A stretch of 64,000 nucleotides of DNA from positions 4,657,032 through 4,721,031 of the forward strand of contig NZ_CP007441.1 in NCBI RefSeq assembly GCF_000590475.1. The letters are read 5' to 3'. Within the stretch, counting starts at the first letter, position 1. The number at the start of each line of letters is the position of its first letter. The notes under the pieces are model-generated. The model did not search any database. It was given only the letters and a program-made list of their open reading frames with translations, and was not told the DNA's origin. The translations under genes and the position numbers were made by a program. The DNA comes from Stutzerimonas stutzeri (GTDB taxonomy: Bacteria; Pseudomonadota; Gammaproteobacteria; Pseudomonadales; Pseudomonadaceae). Shown here piece after piece: positions 9,250 to 18,201 of the stretch.

Positions 9250-9764
9250 GGCTCATCCTCGGCCAGCAAAAGACAATGCAGCATGGCCTGCGCCATATAT
9301 TTCTTGACCATCCGCTCGGACACATCGAGCTCGGCGGCGATGGCCGCGTAGGTCAACCCGTGCAACTGAGACAGCAGGAATGCGCGGCGCACCCTGTACG
9401 GTAGCCGTGTCAGCATCACATCGACTTGCATCAACGTTTCGACGATCAGCGCTTGGGATTCCGGCGACGGCATGACCGCCTCCGGCTGCAAGGCGAGCGT
9501 ATCCAGATAGGCCTGCTCAATCTGCTTGCGTCGCCAGTGATTGATCAGCAGCCCTTTGGCGATGGTGTGCAGGTAGGCGCGAGGTTCACGAATGGATTCC
9601 AGGCCATGGTCCTTGCTCAGTACGCGAACAAAGGTGTCCTGCGCCAGGTCGGCGGCCTTCTGACTGCAGCCGAGCTGACGCCGCAGCCAGCCATTCAGCC
9701 AGCCCTGATGGTCAACATACAGCCGATGCACAAGCGGATGCCTGACCATACCCTCGATCGCCAT
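9246..9764 (-). CDS. FecI-family ECF sigma factor (iron starvation)
   Basis: A 172-residue ECF sigma factor. Region 2 includes DHQGWLNGWLRRQLGCSQKA and DLAQDTFVRVLSK; region 4 includes LHGLTYAAIAAELDVSERMV, the helix-turn-helix that reads the -35 element. The glycine-tryptophan-leucine pattern in region 2 is characteristic of the FecI group. The ATG at 9764 (MAIEGM) is preceded by AAGGG at good spacing; the frame stays open upstream to 9833. It heads the fecI-fecR-receptor-PepSY cluster. No convincing Fur box was seen upstream, unlike the second fecI gene in this window. Confidence 0.92.
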   Translation of the reverse strand: MAIEGMVRHPLVHRLYVDHQGWLNGWLRRQLGCSQKAADLAQDTFVRVLSKDHGLESIREPRAYLHTIAKGLLINHWRRKQIEQAYLDTLALQPEAVMPSPESQALIVETLMQVDVMLTRLPYRVRRAFLLSQLHGLTYAAIAAELDVSERMVKKYMAQAMLHCLLLAEDEP

Positions 9765-9784
9765 GGATGAACCCTTCGCCTCGA

Positions 9785-9804
9785 AAGCGTTAATGCTAAC
9801 GCTT
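9785..9804. promoter_or_regulatory. Perfect 8-bp palindrome upstream of fecI
   Basis: AAGCGTTA and TAACGCTT face each other across four bases, 20 bases upstream of the chosen fecI start. It could be an operator or a leader hairpin. It does not match the Fur consensus well. Confidence 0.35.
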
Positions 9805-9912
9805 CTCATCAGCACAAAGCTATGCCCCTTCACGCGTTGCGCATTACTCAGAAGCGGTCAGATTTTCCTGGCTCGACTAGGCTTTTCTGGATATCAACGT
9901 TGGAGTCTAAAG

Positions 9913-10437
9913 ATGAAACCCATCATTCACCTTTCCGCTGCTGCGTTAATGCTCGGTGCGCTCCCCGTTCAGGCGCTGGAGATGCTGCCAGGGCTGTGGG
10001 AGTTCTCCAGCGACAACATCGAAGTGGATGGCACGCAGATGCCGGGCATGGCGGAAATGATCAAGCAAATGAAGGGCCTGCCACCGGAGCAAAAGAAAAT
10101 GATGGAGGACATGCTTGCCGCCCAAGGCGTCGAGCTGGGTTCAGGCGGGGTGCGCATGTGTCTGAGCGAGGCGCAGGTGAAATCCCTTGAACTGCCCTTT
10201 CAGGACGAACCTGGCTGCAGCCAGGAACTCGTCGAACAGACTGACAGCCTGTGGAAATTCACATTCGAATGCCCTGACGCCAAGGGGCAAGGCGAGACCC
10301 AGCTGATCAGCGAGCGGGAGGTGGTCAGTACGATCGAAAGCGACTATCGGGTCGGCACGCAACAGGGCAACAGCCGCATGCAGTCGCGTGGGAAATGGTT
10401 AGGGACCGATTGCGGTGCACTCAAACCTAGAAAATAG
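9913..10437 (+). CDS. DUF3617 family exported protein
   Basis: A 174-residue protein with a signal peptide (MKPIIHLSAAALMLGALPVQA) and then MLPGLWEFSSDNIEVDG, the opening typical of DUF3617. A methionine- and lysine-rich segment (MPGMAEMIKQMKGLPPEQKK) and four cysteines follow (CLSEAQ, PGCSQ, FECPDA, TDCGAL), probably paired in the periplasm. The ATG at 9913 directly follows the signal for initiation and begins the leader; the frame is open 150 bases further upstream without support. The function of the family is unknown. It is convergent with the next gene. Confidence 0.82.
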   Translation: MKPIIHLSAAALMLGALPVQALEMLPGLWEFSSDNIEVDGTQMPGMAEMIKQMKGLPPEQKKMMEDMLAAQGVELGSGGVRMCLSEAQVKSLELPFQDEPGCSQELVEQTDSLWKFTFECPDAKGQGETQLISEREVVSTIESDYRVGTQQGNSRMQSRGKWLGTDCGALKPRK

Positions 10438-10483
10438 TGAAAGGTTTCACGTGGAACCCCCATGGGCATTGGACCGCCTTGCG

Positions 10484-10840
10484 CTACTCCTTGACCCACT
10501 CGCCGCCGCTGGTCTGTTCGCAGGCTGGCTGGAGAAACCGCGCATCGCTGGCGACACCGTAATAATGAATGTCCTGGCGATAGGGCATATTCGAGACTTG
10601 AGCGTTACGGCAGATACCAAAGGCGCCAGCGGGGCACTGCTCGACAAACGAGACCTCAACGTCCTGATCCTTGAGTTCAGGCTGGCAGAAGCCGGAGCGG
10701 AACAGTTCCGCCGGAATCGTGCGATTCTGCTGACAGAGCTTCACCTCGATCCGCTCATCTTGGCTGTGAATCACGCAGCCCTCGGCCCAGACCTGCCCAG
10801 TAATGCCCAGCGACAGCAACAGAAAACATATTGAACGCAT
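10484..10840 (-). CDS. Small exported cysteine-containing protein
   Basis: A 118-residue protein with a signal peptide (MRSICFLLLSLGITGQVWA). The mature part holds six cysteines (GCVIHS, LCQQN, GFCQPE, EQCPAG, GICRNA, PACEQ), suggesting disulfides in the periplasm. The ATG at 10840 has a strong AAAGGGGG ribosome site, so this start is preferred over the in-frame extension to 10924. I do not recognise the family. It is convergent with the DUF3617 gene and divergent from the CobW gene. Confidence 0.72.
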   Translation of the reverse strand: MRSICFLLLSLGITGQVWAEGCVIHSQDERIEVKLCQQNRTIPAELFRSGFCQPELKDQDVEVSFVEQCPAGAFGICRNAQVSNMPYRQDIHYYGVASDARFLQPACEQTSGGEWVKE

Positions 10841-10922
10841 CGAACGGCCCCCTTTTTTACCCGCCGCGACTCTAGCATGCAGGCCCTGAAATCGCCTCCA
10901 ACCCCACCACCGAATACGCACC

Positions 10923-11894
10923 ATGGCTCATATGCTGACCCACATACCTACCCATGTAATCTGCGGGCCGCTCGGCGCCGGCAAGACCAGCCTGATCCGC
11001 TCGCTACTGGCGCAAAAGCCCGCAAGCGAACGCTGGGCGGTGCTGATCAATGAGTTCGGCCAGATCGGACTCGACGCCGCACTGCTGACCACCGATGAGA
11101 CGGGGATCAGCCTGGCCGAGGTTGCTGGCGGCTGTCTGTGCTGCGTCAACGGCGTGCCGTTTCAGGTCGGCTTGAGCCGCTTGTTGCGCAAGGCCAAACC
11201 GGACCGGCTGTTGATCGAGCCTTCAGGGCTGGGGCATCCGGCCGAGTTGCTGAAACAACTCGGCGAACCACCTTGGCAAGAGGTAATGGCGTTGCAGCCG
11301 TGCGTGACCGTACTCGACGCCGCGGCGCTGGCGCGTGGCGAGCCGTTGCCGCCAAGCCAGCAACAGGCGCTGCAGAGCAGCGGCTTGTTGCTGCTGAACA
11401 AATCTGAGCAGCTGACCCAGGCCGATCGCCAGTACCTCATTAAGCAGCTGCCTGCGCTACCCCTGCGCTGGACACATGAGGGCGCTCTGCCGATCTCCGA
11501 ACTGCCCGGCATCGACGTACGAGCCGGACTTGCCGGTGGGCAAGCTCCCCTCCCCGCTGCTGCCGGCGTACCCGGTGGTGTTTGGCTGAATCCGCAACAG
11601 CCCTTCTGCCAGGGTCAGGGCAGCGCGGACGGCTGGAGTATTGGCTGGCGCTGGCATCCGAGCCAACGTTTCGACACGCAACGCATCGCCCATTGGCTCG
11701 GTAGCTTGAACTGGCGCCGAGCGAAGCTGGTCGTGCACGGACCCGATGGTTGGCACTCGGCCAATGCGCTGGCTGGCGAGCCACTGCGGTTCATGCCCAG
11801 CGAATGGCGGAAGGACTCGAGGCTGGAACTAATCTTCGATGAACCGCAGGATGAGCCGCGCTTGAAGGCGGCAATGGCGGCCTGCCGCCTCTAG
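10923..11894 (+). CDS. CobW/COG0523-family GTPase (metal chaperone type)
   Basis: A 323-residue G3E GTPase. The P-loop GPLGAGKTS spans residues 15-23, INEFGQIGLD follows near 42-51, and the metal-binding motif GGCLCC lies at 69-74. EPSGLGHP near residue 100 is the usual switch region, and LNKSEQ is the guanine-specificity motif. The C-terminal half carries a CobW_C-like segment (GWRWHPSQRFD). Members hand zinc or cobalt to client enzymes using GTP. There is no cobalamin gene next to it, so a general zinc-homeostasis role is more likely than cobalamin synthesis. The start could also be the methionine at residue 4. Confidence 0.9.
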   Translation: MAHMLTHIPTHVICGPLGAGKTSLIRSLLAQKPASERWAVLINEFGQIGLDAALLTTDETGISLAEVAGGCLCCVNGVPFQVGLSRLLRKAKPDRLLIEPSGLGHPAELLKQLGEPPWQEVMALQPCVTVLDAAALARGEPLPPSQQQALQSSGLLLLNKSEQLTQADRQYLIKQLPALPLRWTHEGALPISELPGIDVRAGLAGGQAPLPAAAGVPGGVWLNPQQPFCQGQGSADGWSIGWRWHPSQRFDTQRIAHWLGSLNWRRAKLVVHGPDGWHSANALAGEPLRFMPSEWRKDSRLELIFDEPQDEPRLKAAMAACRL

Positions 11895-11901
11895 CGCCGG
11901 T

Positions 11902-12276
11902 TCACTCGTTGCGGCGGCGCCAATCGTCCAGTTGGATTACCCGCCCCGAATCCGGCGGAGCATGAAAAGGATGCGCCTCCATTTCAATCGGTCCTGGACG
12001 GGCACCGAACATGACGATACTGCCCTGATGGCGCTGCTCTCCGGTGACGGTGAATTCGAAACCGTAGACCCGTGCAAAACGGCGCTGCCCGCGTGCGTCA
12101 CGAATCACCCCCAGACGACGAAATGCCACATTGCCGTCCAGCAGCTCGACATCCATCGTTTTGCAATGGCGCCGCACCGCTGCCAGCGCGCGCTCACGGA
12201 TGCCATGGGCGTGCCAAAGCCAGGCGATGGCCGTCATAAGCAGGAGAAAGATGAACAGGTTGCCGAGCGTGATCAT
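11902..12276 (-). CDS. DUF3301 domain membrane protein
   Basis: A 124-residue protein with one N-terminal membrane helix (LFIFLLLMTAIAWLWHAHGI). The remainder is cytoplasmic or periplasmic and contains LLDGNVAFRRLGVIRDARGQ and RVYGFEFTVTGEQRHQGSIV, which match the DUF3301 family. It lies tail to tail with the CobW gene, with seven bases between them. This pairing occurs in other pseudomonads (recalled, not checked). The function is unknown. Confidence 0.8.
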   Translation of the reverse strand: MITLGNLFIFLLLMTAIAWLWHAHGIRERALAAVRRHCKTMDVELLDGNVAFRRLGVIRDARGQRRFARVYGFEFTVTGEQRHQGSIVMFGARPGPIEMEAHPFHAPPDSGRVIQLDDWRRRNE

Positions 12277-12364
12277 GAACGTTGCGTCCCATGGCAGACC
12301 GCCACGAGCGGCACGTGCCGACCTACTATCGGAGGTATGCGCTCGGAGGCTCTTATCGGGCCGT

Positions 12365-12772
12365 TCAACTTTCCAGCCAGACGTCGCGCGCCCAGTGCCA
12401 CACCGATTCCCAGCTCCCGTCGGTCAGCTCGTGCTCGTCGCCGTCGAACAGCATGACCTCGCCTTCGAGGTCGACCACATAGTAATCCGGCCCGTCCTGA
12501 CAGATCGGCAGCAGGTCGCGGGCCACGCCAGCATCCCAAGCGTTGGCGGCTACTTCCGGCAGATAGGTATGCGATTGCGGGTCGGCGGCGGTTACCGGTT
12601 CCAGTCGGCCATAGATCACGTCACTGACCGTCAAAAGGAATTCACGCAAGCCGAACGGCAGGTTGATCAACAACTCTTCCTCGACCTCGACCAGCCGGTC
12701 ATCGTCCGGCAGTTCCAGCGGTACCGGTACCGGTTCGTTGAGTTCACGCAGTTGCTCGATCACCTCTTCCAT
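12365..12772 (-). CDS. SMI1/KNR4 family protein
   Basis: A 135-residue acidic soluble protein. The pattern of an acidic N-terminus, LINLPFGLREFLLTVSDVIY, YLPEVAANAWDAG, DYYVVDLEGEVMLFDGDEHE and a tryptophan-rich end (ESVWHWARDVWLES) is that of the SMI1/KNR4 (SUKH) fold. Such proteins are often immunity proteins, but no toxin gene lies beside it here, so a housekeeping role is equally possible. It is transcribed away from the bacteriophytochrome operon. Confidence 0.75.
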   Translation of the reverse strand: MEEVIEQLRELNEPVPVPLELPDDDRLVEVEEELLINLPFGLREFLLTVSDVIYGRLEPVTAADPQSHTYLPEVAANAWDAGVARDLLPICQDGPDYYVVDLEGEVMLFDGDEHELTDGSWESVWHWARDVWLES

Positions 12773-12973
12773 GACAGTCCCCCTCTGCAGTCGCCAGGAA
12801 TGCGCCGTTTATACAAGCCCTCACAGTGGCTAGCCAGTACCAGTCGCGCTAAAGTGGCGATCGCTCGAAAAAAGGTGTACCCCACGCAAGCGTAACGAAG
12901 CAGGCACCGATATGAATAACCGCATGGATGCCTGCCCATCGTTCAGCCCGTTCGGGCTCGACTAGGAGATACC

Positions 12974-15232
12974 GTGGCATCCACCCAAGCATGCGACAGG
13001 CTCACAGAGGCGCTCGCCCAGTGCGCTGACGAACCCATCCATATCCCGGGCAGTATTCAACCCCATGGGTTTCTGCTGGTGCTCCACGAACCTCAGCTGA
13101 CCATCGCTCAAGCCAGCGATAATGTCGTTCAGTGGCTTGGAGTCGAGGCCCAGGCATTGCTCGGCCAGCCGCTCGCCGAGCTTATCGGTGAGTGCGGCTT
13201 CGCCGAACGCCTGGCTGCGCTGGCCGAAGACGACCACAATCCGTTCCACCTGAGCGACATCAGTTTCACGCTCCCAGGGCACAGCGACCGGCCGTCATTC
13301 GCCTTGATGGCCCACCGCTACGCGGGCCGGCTCATCGTCGAGTTCGAGGCCGCGGGCAGTTCCGGCAAGGCCTACGACACGCTCTATCCCCTGATGCGGA
13401 CGTTCGTGGTGCAGTTGCAAGAAGCGCAGGCGCTCGATGTCATCTGCCAACTGGCCGTGCGCGAGGTCAAACGCGTCACCGGCTTCGGTCGGGTCAAGGC
13501 CTACCGCTTCGATGCGCAGGGCAACGGCGTGGTATTGGCAGAAGAAGCCGACGAAGGCTACCCGCGCTATCTGGGGCTGTACTTTCCGGCTTCGGATATT
13601 CCGTCACAGGCACGCCAGCTCTACCGCGACAACCTGATCCGAGTGATCCAGGACGCCAACTACCGGCCCTCCCCGCTGGTACCCGCGCTCAATCCGGACA
13701 CCGGTGAACCGCTGGATCTGAGCTTTGCCTCGCTTCGCAGCGTGTCGCCGGTGCACCTGCAGTACATGCGCAACATGGGCACGCTCGCGTCGATGTCGAT
13801 TTCGATCGTCGTGCAGGGCGAGCTCTGGGGGATGATCTCCTGCCATGACGCCGCGCCGCGCGCTGTGGGCTATCAGACCCGCACGGCTTGCGAACTGTTA
13901 GGGCGCATTCTTGCGCTGCAGATTCAAGCCAAGGAAGCAGCGGCGTTAGCCCAGCGCAAGCTGGAATTGCGTCGCCAGATCGTCGAGCTGCTTTCGGCAA
14001 TGGCCGACCGCGACAGCGTCATCGAAGGCTTCAAGAACCTCCCGACCGTTGTACTCGGATTCGCCAGTGCCCACGGCGCCGCCATCGTCTCGGGCGAGAC
14101 CCAAGAAGTCATCGGTGAGACGCCCCCACCTGAATTGCTGACCGCGCTGACGCTATGGCTGTCGCAGCAGCATGAGCGTCTGGTATTCAGTTCCGATTGC
14201 ATTTCCCGCGATATCCCGGCCGTGCCGGAACTGGCCGCGCACTGTGCCGGCCTGCTGGCGATCTCGATTTCGCGCCTGCATCCGCATTACCTGCTGTGGT
14301 TCCGTCGTGAGCAGATCAAGACCGTGAACTGGGCCGGTCAGGCGAGCAAGCAAATTAACGCTCGCGGCGGGTTGTCTCCGCGCGACAGTTTCGAGAGCTG
14401 GTGCGAGACGGTGCGTGGCTACGCCCAGCCCTGGCAACAGGTGGAACTGGACGGCGCGCTCGAACTGCGCACCGCAGTGCTCGGCATCGTGCTGCGCAAG
14501 GCCGAGGAAATGGCCCAGCTCGCCGGTGAGCTGCGTGAAAGCAACAAGGAGCTGGAGTCATTCTCCTACAGCGTCTCGCATGACCTGCGCGCGCCGCTGC
14601 GGCACATCGCCGGCTATGCGGAGCTTTTGGGCGAACTCGAAGGCAGCAAGCTCAGCGATCGTGGCCTGCGCTTCCTCGACAACATCGGCGATGCCGCCCG
14701 TTTCGCCGGCACGCTGGTCGACAATCTGCTGAGTTTCTCCCAGATGGGCCGCGCCGCGCTGCGAATGTCCGACGTCAATCTCAGCGCGTTGGTCGAATCC
14801 ATCCGTCGGGAAATGGCGCCGGACTGCGAAGGCCGGCAGATAGAATGGCAAGTTCAATCGATGCCTGTCGTGGTCGCTGACGCCGCTTTCATCCATATGG
14901 CCTTGCGCAACCTGATCTCCAATGCCCTCAAGTACAGCCGCACGCGTGAGCTGGCGGTCATCGAGATAGGTGCCGAACAGCGCGCCGAAGAAACCATCGT
15001 TTACGTTCGCGATAACGGCGTCGGCTTCAACATGCAATATGCCAACAAGCTGTTCGGTGTCTTCCAGCGCCTGCATCGGATGGAGGAGTTCGAGGGCACC
15101 GGGATCGGACTGGCCAGCGTGCGACGTATCATCGAGCGGCACGATGGACAGGTCTGGGCGAACGGCGAAATCGATCAGGGCGCGACCTTTTTCTTTTCAT
15201 TACCCCGCCTCGCTTACGCGTCATCCCTTTAG
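12974..15232 (+). CDS. bphP: Bacteriophytochrome histidine kinase
   Basis: A 752-residue red/far-red light sensor. The N-terminus CADEPIHIPGSIQPHG places the biliverdin-binding cysteine at residue 17. A PAS domain is followed by a GAF domain with the invariant FPASDIPSQAR motif, then a PHY domain. The kinase part has FSYSVSHDLRAPLRHI with the phospho-histidine at residue 536, and an HATPase with NLISNALKYS and GTGIGLASVRRI. Translation starts at a GTG with GGAG upstream. It heads an operon with a response regulator, a hybrid kinase and a heme oxygenase that makes the chromophore, so the photoreceptor is self-sufficient. Output genes are not evident here. Confidence 0.96.
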   Translation: MASTQACDRLTEALAQCADEPIHIPGSIQPHGFLLVLHEPQLTIAQASDNVVQWLGVEAQALLGQPLAELIGECGFAERLAALAEDDHNPFHLSDISFTLPGHSDRPSFALMAHRYAGRLIVEFEAAGSSGKAYDTLYPLMRTFVVQLQEAQALDVICQLAVREVKRVTGFGRVKAYRFDAQGNGVVLAEEADEGYPRYLGLYFPASDIPSQARQLYRDNLIRVIQDANYRPSPLVPALNPDTGEPLDLSFASLRSVSPVHLQYMRNMGTLASMSISIVVQGELWGMISCHDAAPRAVGYQTRTACELLGRILALQIQAKEAAALAQRKLELRRQIVELLSAMADRDSVIEGFKNLPTVVLGFASAHGAAIVSGETQEVIGETPPPELLTALTLWLSQQHERLVFSSDCISRDIPAVPELAAHCAGLLAISISRLHPHYLLWFRREQIKTVNWAGQASKQINARGGLSPRDSFESWCETVRGYAQPWQQVELDGALELRTAVLGIVLRKAEEMAQLAGELRESNKELESFSYSVSHDLRAPLRHIAGYAELLGELEGSKLSDRGLRFLDNIGDAARFAGTLVDNLLSFSQMGRAALRMSDVNLSALVESIRREMAPDCEGRQIEWQVQSMPVVVADAAFIHMALRNLISNALKYSRTRELAVIEIGAEQRAEETIVYVRDNGVGFNMQYANKLFGVFQRLHRMEEFEGTGIGLASVRRIIERHDGQVWANGEIDQGATFFFSLPRLAYASSL

Positions 15233-15245
15233 TACGAGACCCTTG

Positions 15246-15731
15246 ATGCTCAAACCGATTCTTTTGGTAGAAGACAATCCTCACGATCTGGAACTGACGC
15301 TGGTCGCGCTCGAGCGCAGTCAACTGGCCAACGATGTGATTGTCTTGCGCGACGGCGCCGAGGCGCTCGATTACCTGCTGCGTCGCGGCGACTATGCCCA
15401 GCGCGCCGATGGCAATCCGGCCGTGCTGCTGCTCGACCTCAAGTTGCCCAAAGTGGACGGCCTTGAGGTGCTGAAAATGGTTCGCGAAACCCCCGACCTG
15501 CGCAGCATACCCGTGGTGATGCTGACGTCCTCGCGTGAGGAACCGGACCTGACGAAGGCTTACGAACTGGGGGTGAACGCTTACGTGGTCAAACCGGTCG
15601 AATTTCGGGATTTCGTGGCGGCCATTTCCGACCTCGGTATTTTCTGGGCTGTGCTCAATGAGCCGCCACCGGGCTCGTTGCGGCTGCAACGCCAACGCCG
15701 GGATCGCCAGGACGATGAAGAGCGGAGCTGA
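15246..15731 (+). CDS. Phytochrome-associated response regulator (Rcp1 type)
   Basis: A 161-residue single receiver domain. The acidic pocket is LVEDNPHD (residues 7-14), the phospho-acceptor is aspartate 64 in LLLDLKLP, and VMLTSSREEPD and VVKPVEF supply the conserved threonine/serine and lysine. The extra loop with LLRRGDYAQRADGNP is typical of the Rcp1 family that partners phytochromes. The ATG at 15246 lies 13 bases after the bphP stop, so the two are co-transcribed. It has no output domain and probably acts by protein contact or as part of a phosphorelay with the hybrid kinase. Confidence 0.93.
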   Translation: MLKPILLVEDNPHDLELTLVALERSQLANDVIVLRDGAEALDYLLRRGDYAQRADGNPAVLLLDLKLPKVDGLEVLKMVRETPDLRSIPVVMLTSSREEPDLTKAYELGVNAYVVKPVEFRDFVAAISDLGIFWAVLNEPPPGSLRLQRQRRDRQDDEERS

Positions 15732-15795
15732 AAGGCAGCGACTCTGAGCGACTCACAAGCAAACTTTCGTCAAGCCGTGCGGCACCCGCTACAGG

Positions 15796-18201
15796 ATGGT
15801 TATGCCACCGAAAAAAAATATTAGCCTCCTGCTAGTTGAAGACAGCCCGCACGATGCCGAGCTGGCGCTCCTGACGCTCGAACGAAACCACTACGTCGCC
15901 GAGACGGAAGTCGTCTATGACCGTGCCGGCGTGGTCGAAGCGCTGCAACGACGGCGCTTCGATCTGATTCTTTCGGATTTGATCCTGCCGGGCTATTCCG
16001 GCAGCCAGGCACTGCAGGACGCCAGGCAACTGGCGCCCGACACCCCTTTCATTTTCCTTTCCGGCGTATTCGGCGAGGAGCATGCGGTCAGCATGATGCG
16101 GTCCGGCGCCGTTGATTACGTGCTCAAACAGAACCTGAACCTCTTGCCCAAGGCGGTTGAGCGAGCACTGAGCGAGGTGCAGGAACGCCACGGACGCCTG
16201 CGCGCCGAAGAAGCACTGCGCGAAGTCGAGGTGCGTGCTCGTCTGGCGATCGATGCGGCAGGCTTGGGCATGTGGGACTACGAGCTGACAAGCGGCACGC
16301 TGATTCTCGATCGTCAATGTCGCGCGATGTTCGACCTGTCCGATGACGCGCCGGTGAACGTCGGGGTGTTAGCGTCGTTCTGTCATCCAGACGACCTGCA
16401 GCGTATACGCGAAAAGGTCCGCAAGACCCTCACAGATGAGGGTGACAAGGAATTCACCGTCGACTACCGCATCCTGCTCGGCGACGGGCGGGTGCGCTGG
16501 GTGGAAACCCGCGGACAAGGCTTCTTCGAGGACGGCGCGAGCAAGCGTTTCATCGGCGTGGTGATGGATGTTACCGAACAGAAACTGGCCACCGAAGCGC
16601 TCAAACGCATGAACGAAACGCTCGGCGAACGTGTCGAGGCACGCACGCGTGAGCGCGACCGGACCTGGGAACTCTCCCGCGACCTGCTCGCGGTGATGCG
16701 CTTCGATACTACGGTTGTCGCACTCAATCCGGTCTGGGAAGGCACGCTCGGCTGGCCGCGTGAAAAACTCACCGACCAGCCCCTCTGGGCCTTGGTGCAC
16801 CCCGACGACCTCAGCGCAACCCTTGAAGAAACCGAGCGGCTTCGCCAGGGGCATGTCACCGACCGCTTCGTCAACCGTATGCAGCACAGCAATGGCAGCT
16901 ACCGCTGGCTGTCATGGACCGCAGTGCCCGAAGGCGAAAGGATGTACGCCGCGGGACGCGACATCACCAGCGAGATCGCTGCCGTCGACCGTCTCGCAGC
17001 GGCCAACCGCGAGCTGACGGAGCAGATCAAGGAGCGCGAACGCATCGAGGCCACCCTCCAGCAGATGCAGCGCCTGGAGGCCGTCGGCCAGCTAACCGCC
17101 GGCGTCGCGCATGATTTTAATAATCTGCTGACCGTCATTCTTACCAGCGCCAGCTTTCTCAAGAACGACCTGGAGCGTGGCGCGCCGCTGGCCAAATCGC
17201 TGAGCCGCCTGCAGTACATCCAGGAGTCCGGTGAACGCGGCGCGACCCTGACCAGCCAGCTGTTGGCGTTCGCTCGTCGTCAGCAGTTGGCCCCGAAGGC
17301 AGTGGACCTCAACGACACCTTGGTCGGCATGCTCAGTCTGTTGCACAGCACCTTAGGCGGTGCCGTTACCATCGAAACCGATACTTGCGCCGGACTCTGG
17401 CATGCCTTGGTCGATCCCACCCAGATCGAGATGATCATCCTCAACCTGGCGATCAATGCCCGCGACGCCATGGGTTCCGGTGGCCGTCTCGCCCTCGTTA
17501 CGGCCAACGCGGTGATCGATACACCCGCGCAGCGTGCCGAAGAGCCGGGGCCTGGCGAGTACGTGGTGCTGTCGGTACGGGATACAGGCTCAGGCATGAG
17601 CGATCACGTGCTGCAGAAGGCCTTCGAACCGTTCTTCACCACCAAGGAGGTGGGCAAGGGTTCGGGGCTCGGGCTGGCGCAGGTGTTCGGCTTCGCCAAG
17701 CAATCCGGTGGTGGCGCGCGGATCGAGACCGAACTGGGCGTGGGTACCACCGTCAGCGTCTACCTGCCTCGGGTTCAGGCCCCGGAGCTGGCGATCGACG
17801 CGCCGGAAAGCCCACACAGCACGCCGATCGGTGATGCATCGAACACCGTCCTGCTGGTCGACGACGATAACAGCGTGCGTGAAGTGACCGCACAGATGTT
17901 GTCCAACCTGGGCTATTCGGTGATCCAGGCGGAGAGCGGTCAGCGGGCCCTGCAATTGCTGAAAGACGGAACGACGGTGGACCTGCTTCTGGCCGACTTC
18001 GCCATGCCGGGGATGAACGGCGGCGAGCTGGCCCGGGCCGTTCTGTCGAGCTATCCGAAGCTGCCCGTGGTATTCATCACCGGCTATGCCGAGCTTGGCG
18101 AACTGGGCATGGGTAGCACGACGATTATCCAGAAACCCTTCCGTGAAGACGATCTGGCCAGCAAAATCCTCGTCGCGCTCACCGAAGCGAGTCCCGCCTG
18201 A
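15796..18201 (+). CDS. Hybrid sensor histidine kinase (REC-PAS-PAS-HK-REC)
   Basis: An 801-residue cytoplasmic hybrid kinase without membrane segments. The order is an N-terminal receiver (LVEDSPHD; acceptor aspartate 61 in LSDLILPGYS), a PAS domain (about 140-265), a second PAS (about 290-400), and a HisKA domain (GQLTAGVAHDFNNLLTVI, histidine 439). An HATPase (AINARDAMGSGG, GSGLGLAQVFGF) and a C-terminal receiver (LLVDDD; acceptor aspartate 734 in LADFAMPGMNG) complete it. It could form a phosphorelay with the bacteriophytochrome and its single-domain regulator. The heme oxygenase gene overlaps its stop codon. The first residues read MVMPPKK; either methionine could be used. Confidence 0.94.
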   Translation: MVMPPKKNISLLLVEDSPHDAELALLTLERNHYVAETEVVYDRAGVVEALQRRRFDLILSDLILPGYSGSQALQDARQLAPDTPFIFLSGVFGEEHAVSMMRSGAVDYVLKQNLNLLPKAVERALSEVQERHGRLRAEEALREVEVRARLAIDAAGLGMWDYELTSGTLILDRQCRAMFDLSDDAPVNVGVLASFCHPDDLQRIREKVRKTLTDEGDKEFTVDYRILLGDGRVRWVETRGQGFFEDGASKRFIGVVMDVTEQKLATEALKRMNETLGERVEARTRERDRTWELSRDLLAVMRFDTTVVALNPVWEGTLGWPREKLTDQPLWALVHPDDLSATLEETERLRQGHVTDRFVNRMQHSNGSYRWLSWTAVPEGERMYAAGRDITSEIAAVDRLAAANRELTEQIKERERIEATLQQMQRLEAVGQLTAGVAHDFNNLLTVILTSASFLKNDLERGAPLAKSLSRLQYIQESGERGATLTSQLLAFARRQQLAPKAVDLNDTLVGMLSLLHSTLGGAVTIETDTCAGLWHALVDPTQIEMIILNLAINARDAMGSGGRLALVTANAVIDTPAQRAEEPGPGEYVVLSVRDTGSGMSDHVLQKAFEPFFTTKEVGKGSGLGLAQVFGFAKQSGGGARIETELGVGTTVSVYLPRVQAPELAIDAPESPHSTPIGDASNTVLLVDDDNSVREVTAQMLSNLGYSVIQAESGQRALQLLKDGTTVDLLLADFAMPGMNGGELARAVLSSYPKLPVVFITGYAELGELGMGSTTIIQKPFREDDLASKILVALTEASPA

